DNA of 64,000 nucleotides from Pictodentalium vernedei (GCA_031216915.1 CM062296.1:454398287-454462286); one strand, 5' to 3'. Counted from the first letter of the stretch, positions 24,445 through 37,010 are shown. The notes: a model not told the origin generated them from the sequence alone. Made by a program: numbers and translations.

Positions 24445-24888
24445 GGGGTCGTCCAACGTAACTGTGGTCAATTTGTTGACATTTTTCCCAATGCCTCAGA
24501 AACAGATAAGAGAAGTAAGGAAAAGCAAATTATATATCAAAATAATGAGTAAATTGCATAAAAAGGTACATATAATTTTTTTAGGAAAAAATGTGAATTT
24601 TATGATTTTGATGAACATTAATTTGCCAATGGCATAAGTAACGAACCGGTAAAACCACAAAATGATCGGTAATTCGAAAGCCATGCCTTCAATGTAATAA
24701 CATACTACAGACTCGGAGAAAGCATTTTTTTGACACACACTCTGGTGTGTTTTGATGTCGGAATGCAATACAACCAACACAAATTTTGGATGTTCCGGAT
24801 GTGGCCATGTTACACCGATGTTTATTCCAGTCATGTGATTACAATGTAGTTCTTGCAGAAAAACTCATTTTGGGCGATCGTCAGAATG

Positions 24889-24910
24889 AAAGGACGTGAT
24901 CACGTCCTTT
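24889..24910. other. 22-bp perfect palindrome
   Basis: AAAGGACGTGA directly abuts TCACGTCCTTT with no loop, inside the TTAA-flanked element. It could be a protein-binding site or just a foldback remnant. Confidence 0.85.
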
Positions 24911-27015
24911 ATTTGCTCGAGACAATGTATGAGCGGATTTGCAAACAGGTTACAGCAAATACTTGAGCTGTTAATGTCATAACTGCAAAATATGGTTCGA
25001 AATTCCCTCTCGTGTTTACAGGCCGTCTGAACTTGTTTGCTGACAAAAAATCTGAATTATTGCGCACAAGAAAGACAACATGAACCACTTGTAAAAAAAA
25101 TAACCGAGTGTATAAAATCGGGACGATACACATAAAATAAGGCAATATTCATAACAAAGTAAGCAGAATGCTTCCGAAATCACTTTTTCTCGAAATATTT
25201 ACCAGGTGGCCTGGAACTATATTGAGCGTGTTGATTTCCCCCGATGTTGTGAAGTTATTTACTTCATAGTAACCATGGATCTTCGCCACGGACTGTGTTG
25301 ATGTCGGCAAAGGACCGATTGAAGATGGGTTGAAAATGATGCATTCGCGCTTTTAAATAAGGTGCGTTTGGACGATGCTGAGAATTTAGTTTTTCTTGCA
25401 ACCAACCATACCAACACAAGCGTCGATCAGTGTCTTTTGTCATCGTTTTACACTGACAAATGTGACAAATCTCCTTCACTGGAAACTATCTTCCAATTTG
25501 CATATCATAATAAACATAACCGCTGTTAGTGTGACCGTGTGGTCAAAATCCAAACGAATTATCGAATCCACGGTCAAAATTAGCCGCAATTGGCATTCAA
25601 ACAAATTAAATACACGAAATATTCGCAATTTCTTCATTATCCATGCCGAGTTACTTTTTAACCAGACCACATGCGTTCAGTTTCGTTTGTCGGAATCAAA
25701 CTGATATTGTTTGAGGTACTTAATAGTACGAGAAGGCGAAAGAAGCCAAATATTTTCCCATCATCTATAAATTAATTAAAATTGATAATTCCTTTTATTT
25801 TACTGAAATTATGAATTGATAAGGTGGGTTTATTGCGCTTAGTATGCCCCAGACCTAGAAGTTGTAAAATCAAAGGTGCATCTAAGACCGTGCAGTGGTG
25901 TCCTCTTACCGGCAACCCATACATCATTACATGTACCAACATTCTCCCTTGTATCTCAACCACTGCTACTCCAATTTGAAGAATATTTGGTGTTGTGATC
26001 AGCATCATGGGGAAACGATGCCTGTGTAGCTACTGTAGCATGTGTTTCTTCCCACATTTTGTCAGAGTTATGGTACTTTTTCACTCTTTCGAGTTAGAAA
26101 ATTTTGTTTATAACTAGTTCATTTGTTACAATTTGTTGGAATGTGCCTGCTGACACCCTCAAAGTTATTGCTACAAAATATTTTTGGTGAAGATTTTGTT
26201 CCAGTTACTTATCAAGCAACAACCTAATGAATATTCTGTATAAAGCCACCAATCTGATGTTTGACACTTTTATCGGAGCTGTTATGGAGGCTTATGGAAC
26301 CCAAAATGTTGATTATGGCAGGACTTTTCTATTCACCCATTAATTGATAAATTAAGTGTTATAGTTGGAAGTAAGAAGCATGAAAGGTCCAGAACTTAAA
26401 GTCTAAAAAGAATGTTTTGCAATGTAACATGATTTTTGCAGATACACTTCTTTGGAGGGTTACCTGTCTGATAGTGGTTGGAACATGTGTAGCCAGGATC
26501 TTCAAAAAGGAGAAAGAGTTGAACTTTGAGAAAAAAGGCATATGCCTTGAGTGCCGGAGGTAGAGTCATACGAGGAAGAGATCCCCCCTCCCCCCACCCG
26601 GGAATTTGTTTGTGTCAAATGGAGCTCACTTGTCACCTTTTGATTGCTTTGTGTACTGCGGTCTTGAAAAAACTATGTGAGACCCTCTGGATGTGCCCTT
26701 TACATTAGATGGTTTATTGCAGTGACAGGTTACAGTTACCCTTATTTCTTCTCCAACAGATATCATGAGTGTATTGGTGTCCAAGAGTAAACAAAGCTAT
26801 GATACTTATTGATAAACCAGACAAATTTAACAGTTTAATCACTATCAAATTGATGCATGGGATAAAAGGGGTTACAGTGCAAGGGGTTTGTAAATATATT
26901 TGTTCAACTCCAATGTTTGACTTTGCAGTGCATTCTACATAGGAGAATATCATAGTTTCTTTCCAAACCACCACAGTGACACATACATCTTTATATTGGG
27001 AGACACTCTTTTGTC

Positions 27016-27395
27016 CTTCCATACTTCTTCTGGTGGATTCCTTCAAGTTGACCTGAACTCCCCAAATCAAAACATAAACAAAAGAAAATGTCTGCCTTCA
27101 ATCAGTGAGCACTCCACTTATAACATTTGGTCTCAATCTTTCATACTTCTTCTGGTGGATTCCTTCAAGTTGACCTTTGTTGAACTCCCCAAATCAAAAC
27201 ATAAACAAAAGAAAATGTCTGCCTTCAATCAGTGAGCACTTCACTTATAACGTTTGATCTCAATCTTTCATACTTCTTCTGGTGGATTCCTTCAAGTTGA
27301 CCTTTGTTGAACTCCCCAAATCAAAACATAAACAAAAGAAAATGTCTGCCTTCAATCAGTGAGCACTCCACTTATAACATTTGGTCTCAATCTTT
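27016..27395 (+). repeat. Three tandem copies of a 127-bp unit
   Basis: CATACTTCTTCTGGTGGATT starts copies near 27,020, 27,142 and 27,269. Units two and three are nearly identical and the first lacks about 5 bp. The repeat is internal to the TTAA-flanked element, about 300 bp from its right terminus. Confidence 0.9.
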
Positions 27396-27702
27396 ATTAC
27401 TTTCATGAATTAGGAAAAGATTTCTTCGAGTATGTACTTCAATGTTTATAGACTACAGCTGTTATTTTGTTTTGAGGTATTTTATTGTAAAACTTTTGTT
27501 CTCTTACTTATGCCATAGCAGACTTTCAGGTGGTGCTATTTACACATGGCAGCAGTTCCATGGCAAATTCCAGTTTCAACATCTTCTATGTTTCATTCCA
27601 AGCATTTGGGTACATAATGTATTGGGGTTATTCATATTGGGTCTTCTTTAGACTTGGACGAAAATTGCATGAAATTTGACCAAAGTTAGTTTGGACGTCC
27701 CC

Positions 27703-29455
27703 TTAAGTGAATTTGAAAACTATTATAAAGCCGAGTGCTACACTGCTAGTTACCCAAATATTGCCACTAATGTCAGAGATAACGAAGCGATGGATACACA
27801 CACAAGTTGTCTTAATGATGATATTACTATTAAAGAAATTGAGAATGCAGTTAAAACCCCGAAGAACAGTAAAACGGTCGGGTTTGATAATATTAGGAAT
27901 GAATACATTAAAAGCAGTTTTGACAAAGTAAAAAATATATATTTACTTCTGTTTAATCTCATACTTAAAACAGGTAAGATATCCGAAAACTGGACAGTCG
28001 GGATTATTAAACCAGTTTATACGCATAAGGTTATGCTCACCACCCGGAAAACTATCGGAAAATAACACCTGTTAGTTGTATCTCGAAGTTATTTACCAGT
28101 CTATTAAGCACACGAATACACAATTATCTGGAAGTCAATAATATACTATCTGAGTGCCAGACAGGTTTCAGAAAAGGTTACTCCACCCTAGATCACATTT
28201 TTTCCCTATATTCAATAACTGAACTTTCAACAAAATGCAAACAGAATCTCTACTGTTCGTTCATAAATTTATCAAAGGCCTTCGATACAGTATGGAGAGA
28301 GGGTCTCTGGTTTAAACTTAATTTATTAAATATCAAAGGAAAGGTACTGGAAATTATCAGAAATATGCATGATGATATGAAAAGCTGTGTAATGCTGGAC
28401 GGTCATCAATCAGCACATTTCCCGAGCTATGAAGGGGTCCGTCAGGGGGAGAACCTGTCCCCCATATTATTTGCTCTGTATATGAATGATTTGGAAAAGT
28501 TTCTTATCAGACAAAAACAGAGATTGCTTACCCTTTTCCAACGCGGAGCGAAATGACGCAGATACGTTTATTAAATTATTGGTTCTACTGTATGCTGATT
28601 ATACGGTATTATTTTCGGATTCGTCGAGCGGACTACAAAAATTATTGAACAGTGTTGCTGTGTTTTGTGATACCTGAAAGTTACACGTGAACACAGCCAA
28701 AACTAAAATTATTGTATTTGACAATAAAAAGGTAAGAAAAACACATTATTATCTGAAAAATACTTTACTAGAAACTGTAAAGGTCTATAAGTATCTTGGT
28801 CTGACTTTCTTTAAAACTGGTACATTTGCACGAGAAACAAAATGATAGGTGTAAGAAAGCCAAACAAGCTATGTATGCTGTAATTCAAAAATTTAGAAAG
28901 TACAAACTGTCCATAGATACAGCTCTAGAAATTTAAGAGAAGTCGATTGTACCAATACTTTTATATGGCTGTGAAGTACGGGGTTTCGGAAACAACAATT
29001 GGATTGAAAAAAAAAACAGAACTCTGGTTTCTTAAATATCTGTTAGATTTGAAAAAAATCAACACCCACAGGTTTTATTTATGGAGAAACTGGTATTTAT
29101 CCAATCGGTGTCCAAATTAAGACGAGAATTCTAAACTATTGGGCAAAAGTAATAAATGGGAGACAGGAAAAGTATGTTTTTCTTCTGTATAGAGGTCTAT
29201 ACTATAATTACAAAACTAGAGGTATACAAAACCCCTGGGTTAAAAATGCCCACAGGCTATTGATAGAATGTGTAATGTCCTACATCTGGGTGTGGGGTTG
29301 GGCTGAGGGGCGGCTCATAGATATAAGAATTTATCTGGTCACATGACGTTATTCAATGCAATGAATACATATAGGTATATTAATGAATGGTAAATGATGT
29401 ATTATCTTTGATACCAGGAAACTGGTCATAAAGAATAAATGAACTGAATTGAATT
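27703..29455 (+). pseudogene. LINE ORF2, reverse transcriptase and 3' end
   Basis: Continuation of the LINE broken at 24,444. Recognisable in order: SEFENYYK linker, KTPKNSKTVGFDNI and the RPISCISKLF region (RT 1-2), TGFRKGYSTLDHIFSLY (motif 2), FINLSKAFDTVW (motif A), GVRQGENLSPILFALYMNDL (motif B) and LYADYTVLFSD (motif C). Two catalytic positions are altered: the first Asp of motif A is Asn and the second Asp of motif C is Tyr. There are several frame breaks and stops, so the copy is inactive. Post-RT KIIVFDNKKV and YKYLGLTF follow. The 3' end is near TGAACTGAATTGAATTGG with no clear poly(A). Confidence 0.88.
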
Positions 29456-29540
29456 GGTCCCACTTGACAGGTTCAGTTTTCTTCAGGCCACACAAATTCG
29501 TCAAAGGCCTGCAGACTTACTCACTGAACAAGGTCCAACG
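29456..29540 (+). repeat. 80-bp repeat downstream of the LINE, copy 1
   Basis: Sequence containing CCACACAAATTCGTCAAAGG and CAGACTTACTCACTG is repeated at 30,652-30,740 with about 80% identity. Both copies stand at the edge of a LINE fragment (after the first LINE, before the second). Confidence 0.7.
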
Positions 29541-30651
29541 AACAGAGATTTTTTCGAAATTTTGAATGTTTCGAAATTTTGAATGTTTCATTTCGTTTCA
29601 CTTCTCTATTCAAGATAACCAGAAGCGTGGGAAGCATTTTGATATTGGAGGGGCAGGGGTTGATTCTTTTTTTCAAATAACACCTCTGAGTGACGGATAC
29701 TGAATATATTTACGTGGTGGGTGTGAGAAATGTTTTTCACTGCTTGGGAGGTTGGTGAAGAGCAGAGGGTGTTTTGGCAGAGAAAACTAAGACCATGACG
29801 GGGCTCGCTGTGCAGTGGCATAGTTGATGCCCCCCCCCCCCCCCCCCACACACGCACATACAGGTTTTTAAGAAAACGTTGTTAATTCTCTGACAAAATC
29901 ATGTTACTTTTCTACAAAATCATGATATTTTCCGACAAACCATCTTCATTTGTGGCAAAAGCACATTACATTTGAAATCAATGAAATGACTTCACTGCAT
30001 ATGAAAATTACGCTTTTATGGGCAGAATAGTTGTCTGACCGCCGTGGTGCTGTCGGAAAATTGTAAGCCTTGACCCTCCGCCAGGTGATACCTATGTAGC
30101 CACCGTCGCTATATCCACTATAACAAATGTCCATATTCGAAACAGGGCTGACTAATTCAACCACCCGCTTCTCTTTCCTTCTTTTATATGATGTTCAAAC
30201 GGCAAATTGTGATAATTTAGTCATAAAAAGTGTACTGGGTGGTATAGTGTGTAGAGGTGTGTAGAGGGGTAGATGTTGGGTATAATGCGCGGTCAAAATA
30301 TCCCGGTCTATGAGAAAAATTTCTTCTTTTTTTCTTTCTTTCTTTTGAGTAACTTAGCTTCAGTGATCAGTTGACAAAACACGTTAGCCCATGATGCATC
30401 TTCCTCAGAAGGCGGTGTTCTTGTATCCCCTTCAACAAACCTTTACCTTGTTCATCACGCTCCGCTATTGCCATTTAAAAAAAACAAACATGCACTTTCT
30501 CCTACTTTCAAACAAAATCTTTTCTCCTGGGACAAAGTGACTCCCTTTTTACATTCATCAATTTTGCATGTGCATTTCATTTTGCCTTGCCTTTCCATTA
30601 AATGTTTATGATAAAACTATCGATGCTCTCAAATAAAAGTTCTGATATTTT
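29541..30651. other. Non-coding spacer
   Basis: It holds a short direct duplication of TTTCGAAATTTTGAATG (29,552-29,587), an 18-C run at 29,830-29,847 and otherwise unique sequence. I see no gene. Confidence 0.6.
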
Positions 30652-30740
30652 GCGTACGTTTGTTCCCGAATGACATGTTCGGTTTTTTTCACAGTCCACA
30701 CAAATTTGTCATAGCCCCACAGACTTACTCACTGGATCCA
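30652..30740 (+). repeat. 80-bp repeat, copy 2
   Basis: Partner of 29,456-29,540 (CCACACAAATTTGTCATAGC and CAGACTTACTCACTGGATCC). It ends about 70 bp before the second LINE fragment. Confidence 0.7.
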
Positions 30741-30811
30741 TCCTACAAATGAAAGCGGGTTGTTTATCCTCCAATGTTGAATGTGCAATTCATTTTTGCC
30801 TTGCATTCCTA

Positions 30812-31600
30812 TTGAAGGTAACTTATATCCTATCATTTCCCGGAACACCGATGACATTATTTCATCAACTAGAATCCATGACCTATCCTTATCAGACCAC
30901 TTTCTTGTTTTATGTAATTTTTCTATCAACAAGCCAGCTGTGCAAAAAAGAACTGTCTCCTCTAGAAAAACTTCGGGATCTTGATATTAATAATTTTATG
31001 CAATGTATCACTAAATGTCTGAGGAAACATCCAGGCAATGATTTAAACTCTTTGTTAGAATCATATAATGTTGATCTGAGAAAGATACTTGATGAAATGG
31101 CCCCATTTCACCCAAACCTTTACGGTCAAGGCAATCCGCCCCTGGATCATTGATGAAATCCGGTCAGCTAAGTGTGTGCACCATCAACTCGAACGGAAAT
31201 GGCGTAAGACTAAGTTGACTGTTCACCGTGAGATGTTTAAATTACAATGTAAAAAAGTTAAAAGTCTGATCAGCCATTCAAAAAGGCAATTTTTTATGCG
31301 AGAAAATTTCTGACTGGGGATCTGACCAAAAACAGCTCTTCAAGATCCTGAAGTCACTGGAAGCCAGAGAAACTCTCAACTTCTCTGATCAGCTTTCCAA
31401 AACAGAAATCGCTAATAAGTTTTCAGAGTTTTTTATCACAAAGATCCAAAACATCAGAGTTTTTAGACAAGATTGACTCAGAAAATATGCAACCTGTACG
31501 ACCTGTACAAACTGTCAATCCATCCTCGAAACTAGCCCAGTTTCACAGGGTTTCAGAGAGCACGGTTCAAAAAATAATTATGTCTTCACCATCAAAAGGC
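30812..31600 (+). pseudogene. Second LINE fragment: endonuclease end and linker
   Basis: NTDDIISSTRIHDLSLSDHF shows the EEP nuclease C-terminus with its SDH signature. In a shifted frame follows KLRDLDINNFMQCITKCLRK, then DLRKILDEMAPFH, AIRPWIIDEIRSAKCVHHQL, ERKWRKTKLTVHREMFK and SLISHSKRQFF, the standard linker of CR1/L2-like elements of marine invertebrates. LEARETLNFSDQLSKTEIAN and FSEFFITKIQNI continue it. At least three frameshifts are needed to follow it, and it stops around SESTVQKIIMSSPSKG before any RT motif. It is a different family from the LINE at 23.8-29.5 kb. Confidence 0.85.
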
Positions 31601-34289
31601 ATGTTATGCCATGCTACCGCCTAATACTGCTCAGCCCCCCCCCCCCCACTCCCCCCACACACTTATTTGAGAATCCAACCGCTGCCCCTGCATTCAATAA
31701 GATTCATTCACATAATGAGGCCTATATCTGCCATAAACTTAACTATAGGCGAACAGATACAGCCTCGCCCTCTTTTTTAATTATTGTTAAACTCCTTCCC
31801 TCAAAAGTATGGATTGTGACTCCACACTGGAGCGAGCCTTTGTCAATGAGTGTCAGCATATGTTTTTAGGGCTAGAAAAAAATCATGTATTTTCTAAATT
31901 TGTTCAGGCCGTACCTACAAGTGAGTGTACCGGTACATAGTCTTCCATTTACATGTACGTAAGGAAAGTGTTAAACAATTATAAACAAACAAACATAAAA
32001 CCTCCATTGTATTGAACAGTGTGTTGGGGGAGGGGGGGGGGGGGGGTATGGAACTCCGTGAGGCCGTGTCCCCTTCCAGCACCCCGACCCCTCCAGTTCC
32101 GCATGACACCGCCACTGCTGTGATCGAGAGGTTATCAAGCAAGAATTATGGACGAAATATGCATTTTGAATAAGCCGACAGTTGTGTGGTTCTAGTGTTT
32201 AACTGTTTGTCTGTCTGTACAAAAATACGCCCTTTATCCCCAAAGCAGAAATCAGACGGTCACCAATCAGATAACAGTCAATCTGTGTTTATACGCCCAA
32301 TCACCAGAAAGATGGTCCTTTGGGGTTATTCGATATTCTGATAATCGCATACACTTTGAGCAAAAGAGCCAAATGAAGGTGTATATCCATAGCACTAAAA
32401 ACAAGCAAAGAAAATTACAACTTTTTATTCAATAATAACATTGAGTAGCCTGTATTTTTTACGAGTGCAAAGTGTTTCACCACACAGTCATGTCGAACAC
32501 GTGCACGAGAACCTAGACATTTTCAGTTTTGTACAAATACATTTCGCTCCTGTGCAAAGCGTCCCATTCTGTTAAATCGAATCAAACGTCATATTATATG
32601 CATGGACAATCTATTTTTGACGGTGGCTATCCACTGGGCTGGTGCAAACTCTGCAATGCTTTATTGCACAGATCTGAAAACACCCACCGAGTGTAAATTC
32701 CACCCAGATAATAAATCAAGTTCAGTGTGAAACTGAAAAAAAAAATATATTAAAAAAAACAGTTAGTAAAGGACTTCTGAACTAAAATAAGACAATGTGC
32801 GAGGGAAAACTTCACACTGAGTGAACGCGTCATAATTAACCTATGCCGTCCAACATCTCATTCAACATGTTGAAGACAAATTGTTAACCTTTCAATAGAG
32901 TCCTGCAAACCAAGAATGTATCAAATTTGTCACAAACTTCCAATAAAATCGACTGTGGATTCAGAAGTCACTCCTCACAAAGTCTATCGAACTTGCACAG
33001 GTGAAGATGATTACAATAGTTTGTTCAGTAATTAAAACCTGTGGCAATAATCTTTTAATAAGACAATCAGGACAGGGGTATCATTAGCGACCAGTGACAT
33101 AATCGAACTACTACCTGTTATTGTTTAAAGCTTCTTTTGTTCACCGACTCTCAGCACGCTATTATTGTGTACATGTTAACTTCAAATTAATAGTTGAACA
33201 GGATCATATGGCAATGTGAATAACATAACTCTACATGCATTTAACAGAGAAAATCAGTTATTAGACCTCTCTCTCAGTTTATAATCTTTGGGTAAACTTC
33301 AGAAACACCAACACTGGAAGTGGAGAGGGGCGATGAAAATCACGAGAGTGTGGTAATTCCTTATTTCTTAATTTATATATTTTTTTTGTGGGGGAGGGGG
33401 GGAGGGGGATTTCCACGTCATTAGTTGTGGCAACTAATTCTTAAAATTTCTCAACAAAATTTAAGGAGCCACCCACAACCGTTGAAAGACGGCTAGCCCT
33501 TTTGCTAATCTATTGAACTTATAAATAATTGCCCCCCCCCCCCCCACTGTGTGTGTTATTTAGTGGTAATCATACAAAATGCACATGATAAGCATAGGTA
33601 AGATCTTGCAGGCTGTGTTTTGACTTTAAATTAAGTTAAAACAATTGCCGTATTCAACATCATTATGACGAATTAATAATTAAAATTGCTGGTGGTTTTC
33701 TTTTTGAATGGTGGGGGTGGGGTGGGGTATTGTGGGGAGGTTATCGTTGTAAAATGTAATATTCCATTCCAGTTAATGAAGGCGAAAAGGACGTCAATAT
33801 CTCACAAGCACAGTTCCGGACAAATTATAATGAGGGGTCCAAAACCCGTGTGATTAAATTCAAGCCTTAATTCGTTGATTCTTCGGCATGGGATAGCTCG
33901 CTTTGGGGAAATAGGTAGGGTTTACGATGGTATTAATTGTTGGTGGGAGAGACCTAATTTTTCGGGGGGAGGGGTTGGATGTTGCAAACAGCCGGTAAAT
34001 AATAGAGATATACCCAACCTGTTTATTCTTGGACCTTCCCCGGTTTATGCAGGCCATAATGTGTACCAGTAACAGACCTCATCTTTTGTTTTTAAAACTT
34101 ATTTCTACTAAATTTTAGCTTGCCGTGTTACACTTATAGTACCAGTATTCCCGTTTGCGTGAATGTGTCATTTACAATGACGTATATCAAGTTTTCACCT
34201 GGTCTAATGAGTGCTGCCGACCCCTCGATAAAGTTTACTGTTCGCACGAGCATATTCTTCCACAGGTTTAAAAAAACAGAAGCGTGAAT
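31601..34289. other. 2.7 kb without recognised genes
   Basis: AT-rich, mostly unique sequence with interrupted poly-C and poly-G tracts (near 31,625, 32,031, 33,390, 33,533 and 33,712). Open frames are short and several translate the homopolymers into Pro or Gly runs. I see no splice-bounded exon or transposon motif. Confidence 0.6.
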
Positions 34290-36090
34290 GAATTTAAATG
34301 TCTATTGCCAAAAAAATCTCGTCCGGTCAAAAATACTATCCGTTGTTGGTGTTCGACTATAGGTAGAAAACTCGTCCTGGTCAACATGCTTCTTAGATTA
34401 GTATGAACTCATCGAATTAGTAACTAGGAACGTGATAGTTACTGCTTTTGTCAGGTTATCTCAAAACCTACTACCAGTCACTCACAATCGGCGAGTACCC
34501 CTTGAGTTACTGCTGACTCTTCAAACAAAAAAAAAAAAGTCCTTGTCAACACATGTTTATTGGCAAAAAAAAAAAAACACGTCCCGATCGAAAATACTAT
34601 CAGTTGTTGGTGTTCGACCATAGGTAGAAAACTCCTGCTGGTCGGCATACTTCTTTTGATTTGTCCGAACTAGTAACTGAACTAGTAACTGGATTCACAT
34701 CGAACTATTAACTAGGAACGAGTTACTTGTTAGTTACTGCCTTTGCCAGGTCATCTCAAAACTTACTGCCAGTCACTCTCTACCGGTGAGAACCCTTGAG
34801 TTACACCTGACTTTCAAATAAAAAACCCGTCCTTGTCAACACATGTCTATTGGCAATAAAATCTCGTCCAGGTCGAAAATACTATCAGTTGTTGTATTGG
34901 TGTTCGACCCTTGGCAGAAAACTTGTCCTGGTCGACGTTCTTCTTACATTAGTCCGGACTAGTAACTGAACTGGTAACTAGGAACTAGTAACTGGATTCA
35001 CATCGAACTAAAACTAGGAACGAGTTACTTGTTACTAACTGCTTTTGCCACGTCATATCAAAACTTATTGCCAGTCACTCACTACCGGTGAGTACCCCTT
35101 GAGTTACACCTGACTTTCAAATAAAAAAAACCGTCGTTGTCAACACATGTCTATTGGCAATAAAATCTCGTACCGATCGAAAATACTATCAGTTGTTGGT
35201 GTTCGACCATAGGTATATACCTCGTGCTGGTCGACGTGCCTCTTAGATTAGTCCGAACTCATCGAATTAGTAACTAGGAACGAGTTACTTGATAATTACT
35301 GCTTTTGCCAGGTCATCTCAAAACTTACTACCAGTCCCTCACTACCGGTGAGTACCCCTTGAGTTACTGCTGACTCTTCAAACAGGTCGTCCAGGTCGAA
35401 AATAATATCAGTTTTTTGTGTTGGACCCTTGGTAGAAAACTCGTTCTGGTCGACGTGCTTCTTAGATTAGCCCGAACTAGGAACTAGTAACTGGGTTCAC
35501 ATCGAACTAGTAACTAGGAACGAGTTACTTGTTAGTTACTGCTTTTGCCAGGTCATCTCAAAACTTACTGCCAGTCACTCACTACCTGTGTGTACCCCTT
35601 GAGTTTCTCCTGACTTTTCAAACAAAAAACTCGTCCTTGTCAACACATGTCTATTGGAAAAAAAATCTCGTCCCCATCGAAAATACTATGAGTTGTTGGT
35701 GTTCGACCCTAGGTAGAAAACTCGTTCTGGTCGACGTGCTTCTAGATTAGTCCAAACTAGTAACTGGGTTCACATCGAACTAGTAACTAGGAACGAGTTA
35801 CTTGTTAGTTACTGCCTTTGCCAGGTCATCTCAAAACTTACTGCCAGTCGCTCATTACCTGTAAGTACAGAAAACCCGTCCTTGTCAACACATGTCTAGG
35901 AAATAGTTACTGGGGGTCAATGAATTAGTAACTAGGCACTAGTAACGGTATTCAAAATGAATTAGTAACCTGTAACTAGTAACTAGGAACGGTATTCACA
36001 ATGAATTAGTAACTAGAAACTAGGAACTAGGCACTGGATTCACGATGAACTAGTAATTAGGAACTAGTAACTAGGAACTAGTAACTGGGT
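34290..36090 (+). repeat. Minisatellite of about 275 bp, 6-7 units
   Basis: Units share ACTAGGAACGAGTTACTTG, TTACTGCTTTTGCCAGGTCA, AAAACTTACTGCCAGTCACT, GAGTACCCCTTGAGTTAC, TCCTTGTCAACACATGTCTA, GAAAATACTATCAGTTGTTG and AACTCGTCCTGGTCGAC. Copies start near 34,425, 34,715, 35,015, 35,270, 35,513 and 35,787. The right end (35,930-36,090) dissolves into a finer repeat of AACTAGTAACTAGG units. Spacing varies by tens of bases through deletions. Confidence 0.9.
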
Positions 36091-36123
36091 TCACGTCGCT
36101 AAAAATACACCTTCCGTATTTTT

Positions 36124-36456
36124 ATGCTGCTCTGTAGGGAAATGCCTGGAGGTTGTGAAATGATGCGTACATCGATGACTTCGCCAACATTTCGAAATTT
36201 CAATTTTTATATGCAATTCCCATATCTTAGTGTTAAATTTACTGGCAACTTAAGAATGTTAAGGGGTACTAACTGTCATGTAAACTGTCAGCCATGCATG
36301 CTTTCTATGTTTTCAATCTTGATTTTACTCATTACAATTCGCCGCAGGCGTCGAGTTTTATCTGACCGATCTCATCTCGTCAACGAGACGGAATACAACA
36401 ACACAGATCAATTTGATGGACAAACTACAGTGGTATTGAGGGGCTATTTGTGGTAG
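36124..36456 (+). CDS. Exon-like open frame ending FDGQTTVVLRGYLW
   Basis: A 110-codon open frame whose last part is best supported. After a possible acceptor (TTCGCCGCAG, ending at 36,347) it reads VLSDRSHLVNETEYNNTDQF, then DGQTTVVLRGYLW and a stop, with AATAAA at 36,463-36,468. Two pieces of the same peptide recur on the minus strand at the right end of the window (63,428-63,477 and 63,956-64,000) with mostly silent or conservative changes, which argues for selection on protein. Upstream, FSILILLITIRRRRR looks like a membrane segment plus basic stop-transfer, but a T-rich polypyrimidine tract would also translate that way. If real it would be the C-terminal tail of a membrane protein. YNNT fits a YxN SH2 (Grb2-type) site (inference). 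Function unknown. Confidence 0.4.
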   Translation: MLLCREMPGGCEMMRTSMTSPTFRNFNFYMQFPYLSVKFTGNLRMLRGTNCHVNCQPCMLSMFSILILLITIRRRRRVLSDRSHLVNETEYNNTDQFDGQTTVVLRGYLW

Positions 36457-36810
36457 TCATATAATAAAGTAACAAAGCAGAAATATTGTAGGTGGGGTGT
36501 ATGAGTATGCTGTATTTCGACTCAGCTTATTGGTGGGCTCTGTCTTCTTTCTGCCCAGCTCTATCTAAATGCTTGCGCTTTGAAGTGGTAACATTGGTGT
36601 AATTTGATTTTATTTTAAGTGTGGTGATTTTAACTGAGATGGCAAATGTATGTTACATCATGTTTGAAAGCGATTAGTGTCGTTTGTATGTTTGTGCGTT
36701 GTCCACACAATATCTCAGCACCTACCGAGTCAAGGATCACCAACACTCGACATTCAAGCTGAACTGGTATTTGGGTGTTAATGGGCTGTAGATCAGGGTT
36801 ATTTAGCTCT
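36457..36810. other. 3' flank, no gene seen
   Basis: Begins with a polyadenylation signal and continues as unique AT-rich sequence. Confidence 0.5.
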
Positions 36811-37010
36811 AACATGCCGGTATTTTGCTGTAACCGGCATGTGGAGAGTGGGTTTTAACTAAATCACCCGTGGAATGGAGTTTTCACCCAAAGTATCACT
36901 TTCAAATTATGTATATATGGAAAAAAACACAAGCAATGTTTCAGCCTCTGGGTTACGGGCTGGAACTTTGCTTGTGCTTGTTATGCTTTGCAACAAATTT
37001 GCAATAATTG
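36811..37010 (+). repeat. Dispersed foldback repeat, short-loop copy
   Basis: Starts with a hairpin (ACATGCCGGT and ACCGGCATGT), then GGAGAGTGGGTTTTAACTAA, AAAGTATCACTTTCAAATT, ACAAGCAATGTTTCAGCC and GGCTGGAACTTTGCTTGTGC. The last two pair as an inverted repeat. A second copy lies at 45,806-45,965 with a much longer paired centre. The class is unknown; a foldback MITE is the simplest guess. Confidence 0.75.

Larger units (their letters stand above)
24445..27702. mobile_element. 3.26-kb TTAA-flanked DNA element inside the LINE
   Basis: TTAA occurs at both edges (24,441-24,444 and 27,703-27,706). Just inside are inverted repeats of about 32 bp: GGGGTCGTCCAACGTAACTG at the left, and GGGGACGTCCAAACTAACTT as the complement of the right, both continuing into TGGTCAAATTT. 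Removing the element with one TTAA restores the LINE reading frame, so the boundaries are exact. Target and structure fit the TTAA-specific superfamilies (piggyBac, Kolobok). Termini beginning GGGG favour Kolobok over piggyBac (inference). No transposase is recognised; internal open frames are short, so the copy is non-autonomous or dead. A triplicated 127-bp repeat lies near the right end. Confidence 0.88.

Noticed and set aside
24496-27070. Minus-strand frames inside the TTAA-flanked element as its transposase
   Set aside because: None shows a DDE signature, zinc-finger pattern or recognised block, and none exceeds about 120 codons.
21949-29455. SINE and LINE as partners because both end near a (G/A)(T/C)CATAAA...AATAAAT sequence
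   Set aside because: The match is short and A/T-rich, so chance similarity cannot be excluded.
29606-29857. Gly-rich minus frame at 29.6-29.9 kb
   Set aside because: The Gly run is the poly-C tract read in reverse; nothing else supports coding.
31606-32142. Pro-rich frames near 31.6 and 32.0 kb
   Set aside because: They are products of poly-C and poly-G tracts.
34290-36090. CRISPR-like array because of regularly spaced repeats
   Set aside because: Unit length of about 275 bp, continuous similarity over the whole unit and eukaryotic context fit a minisatellite.
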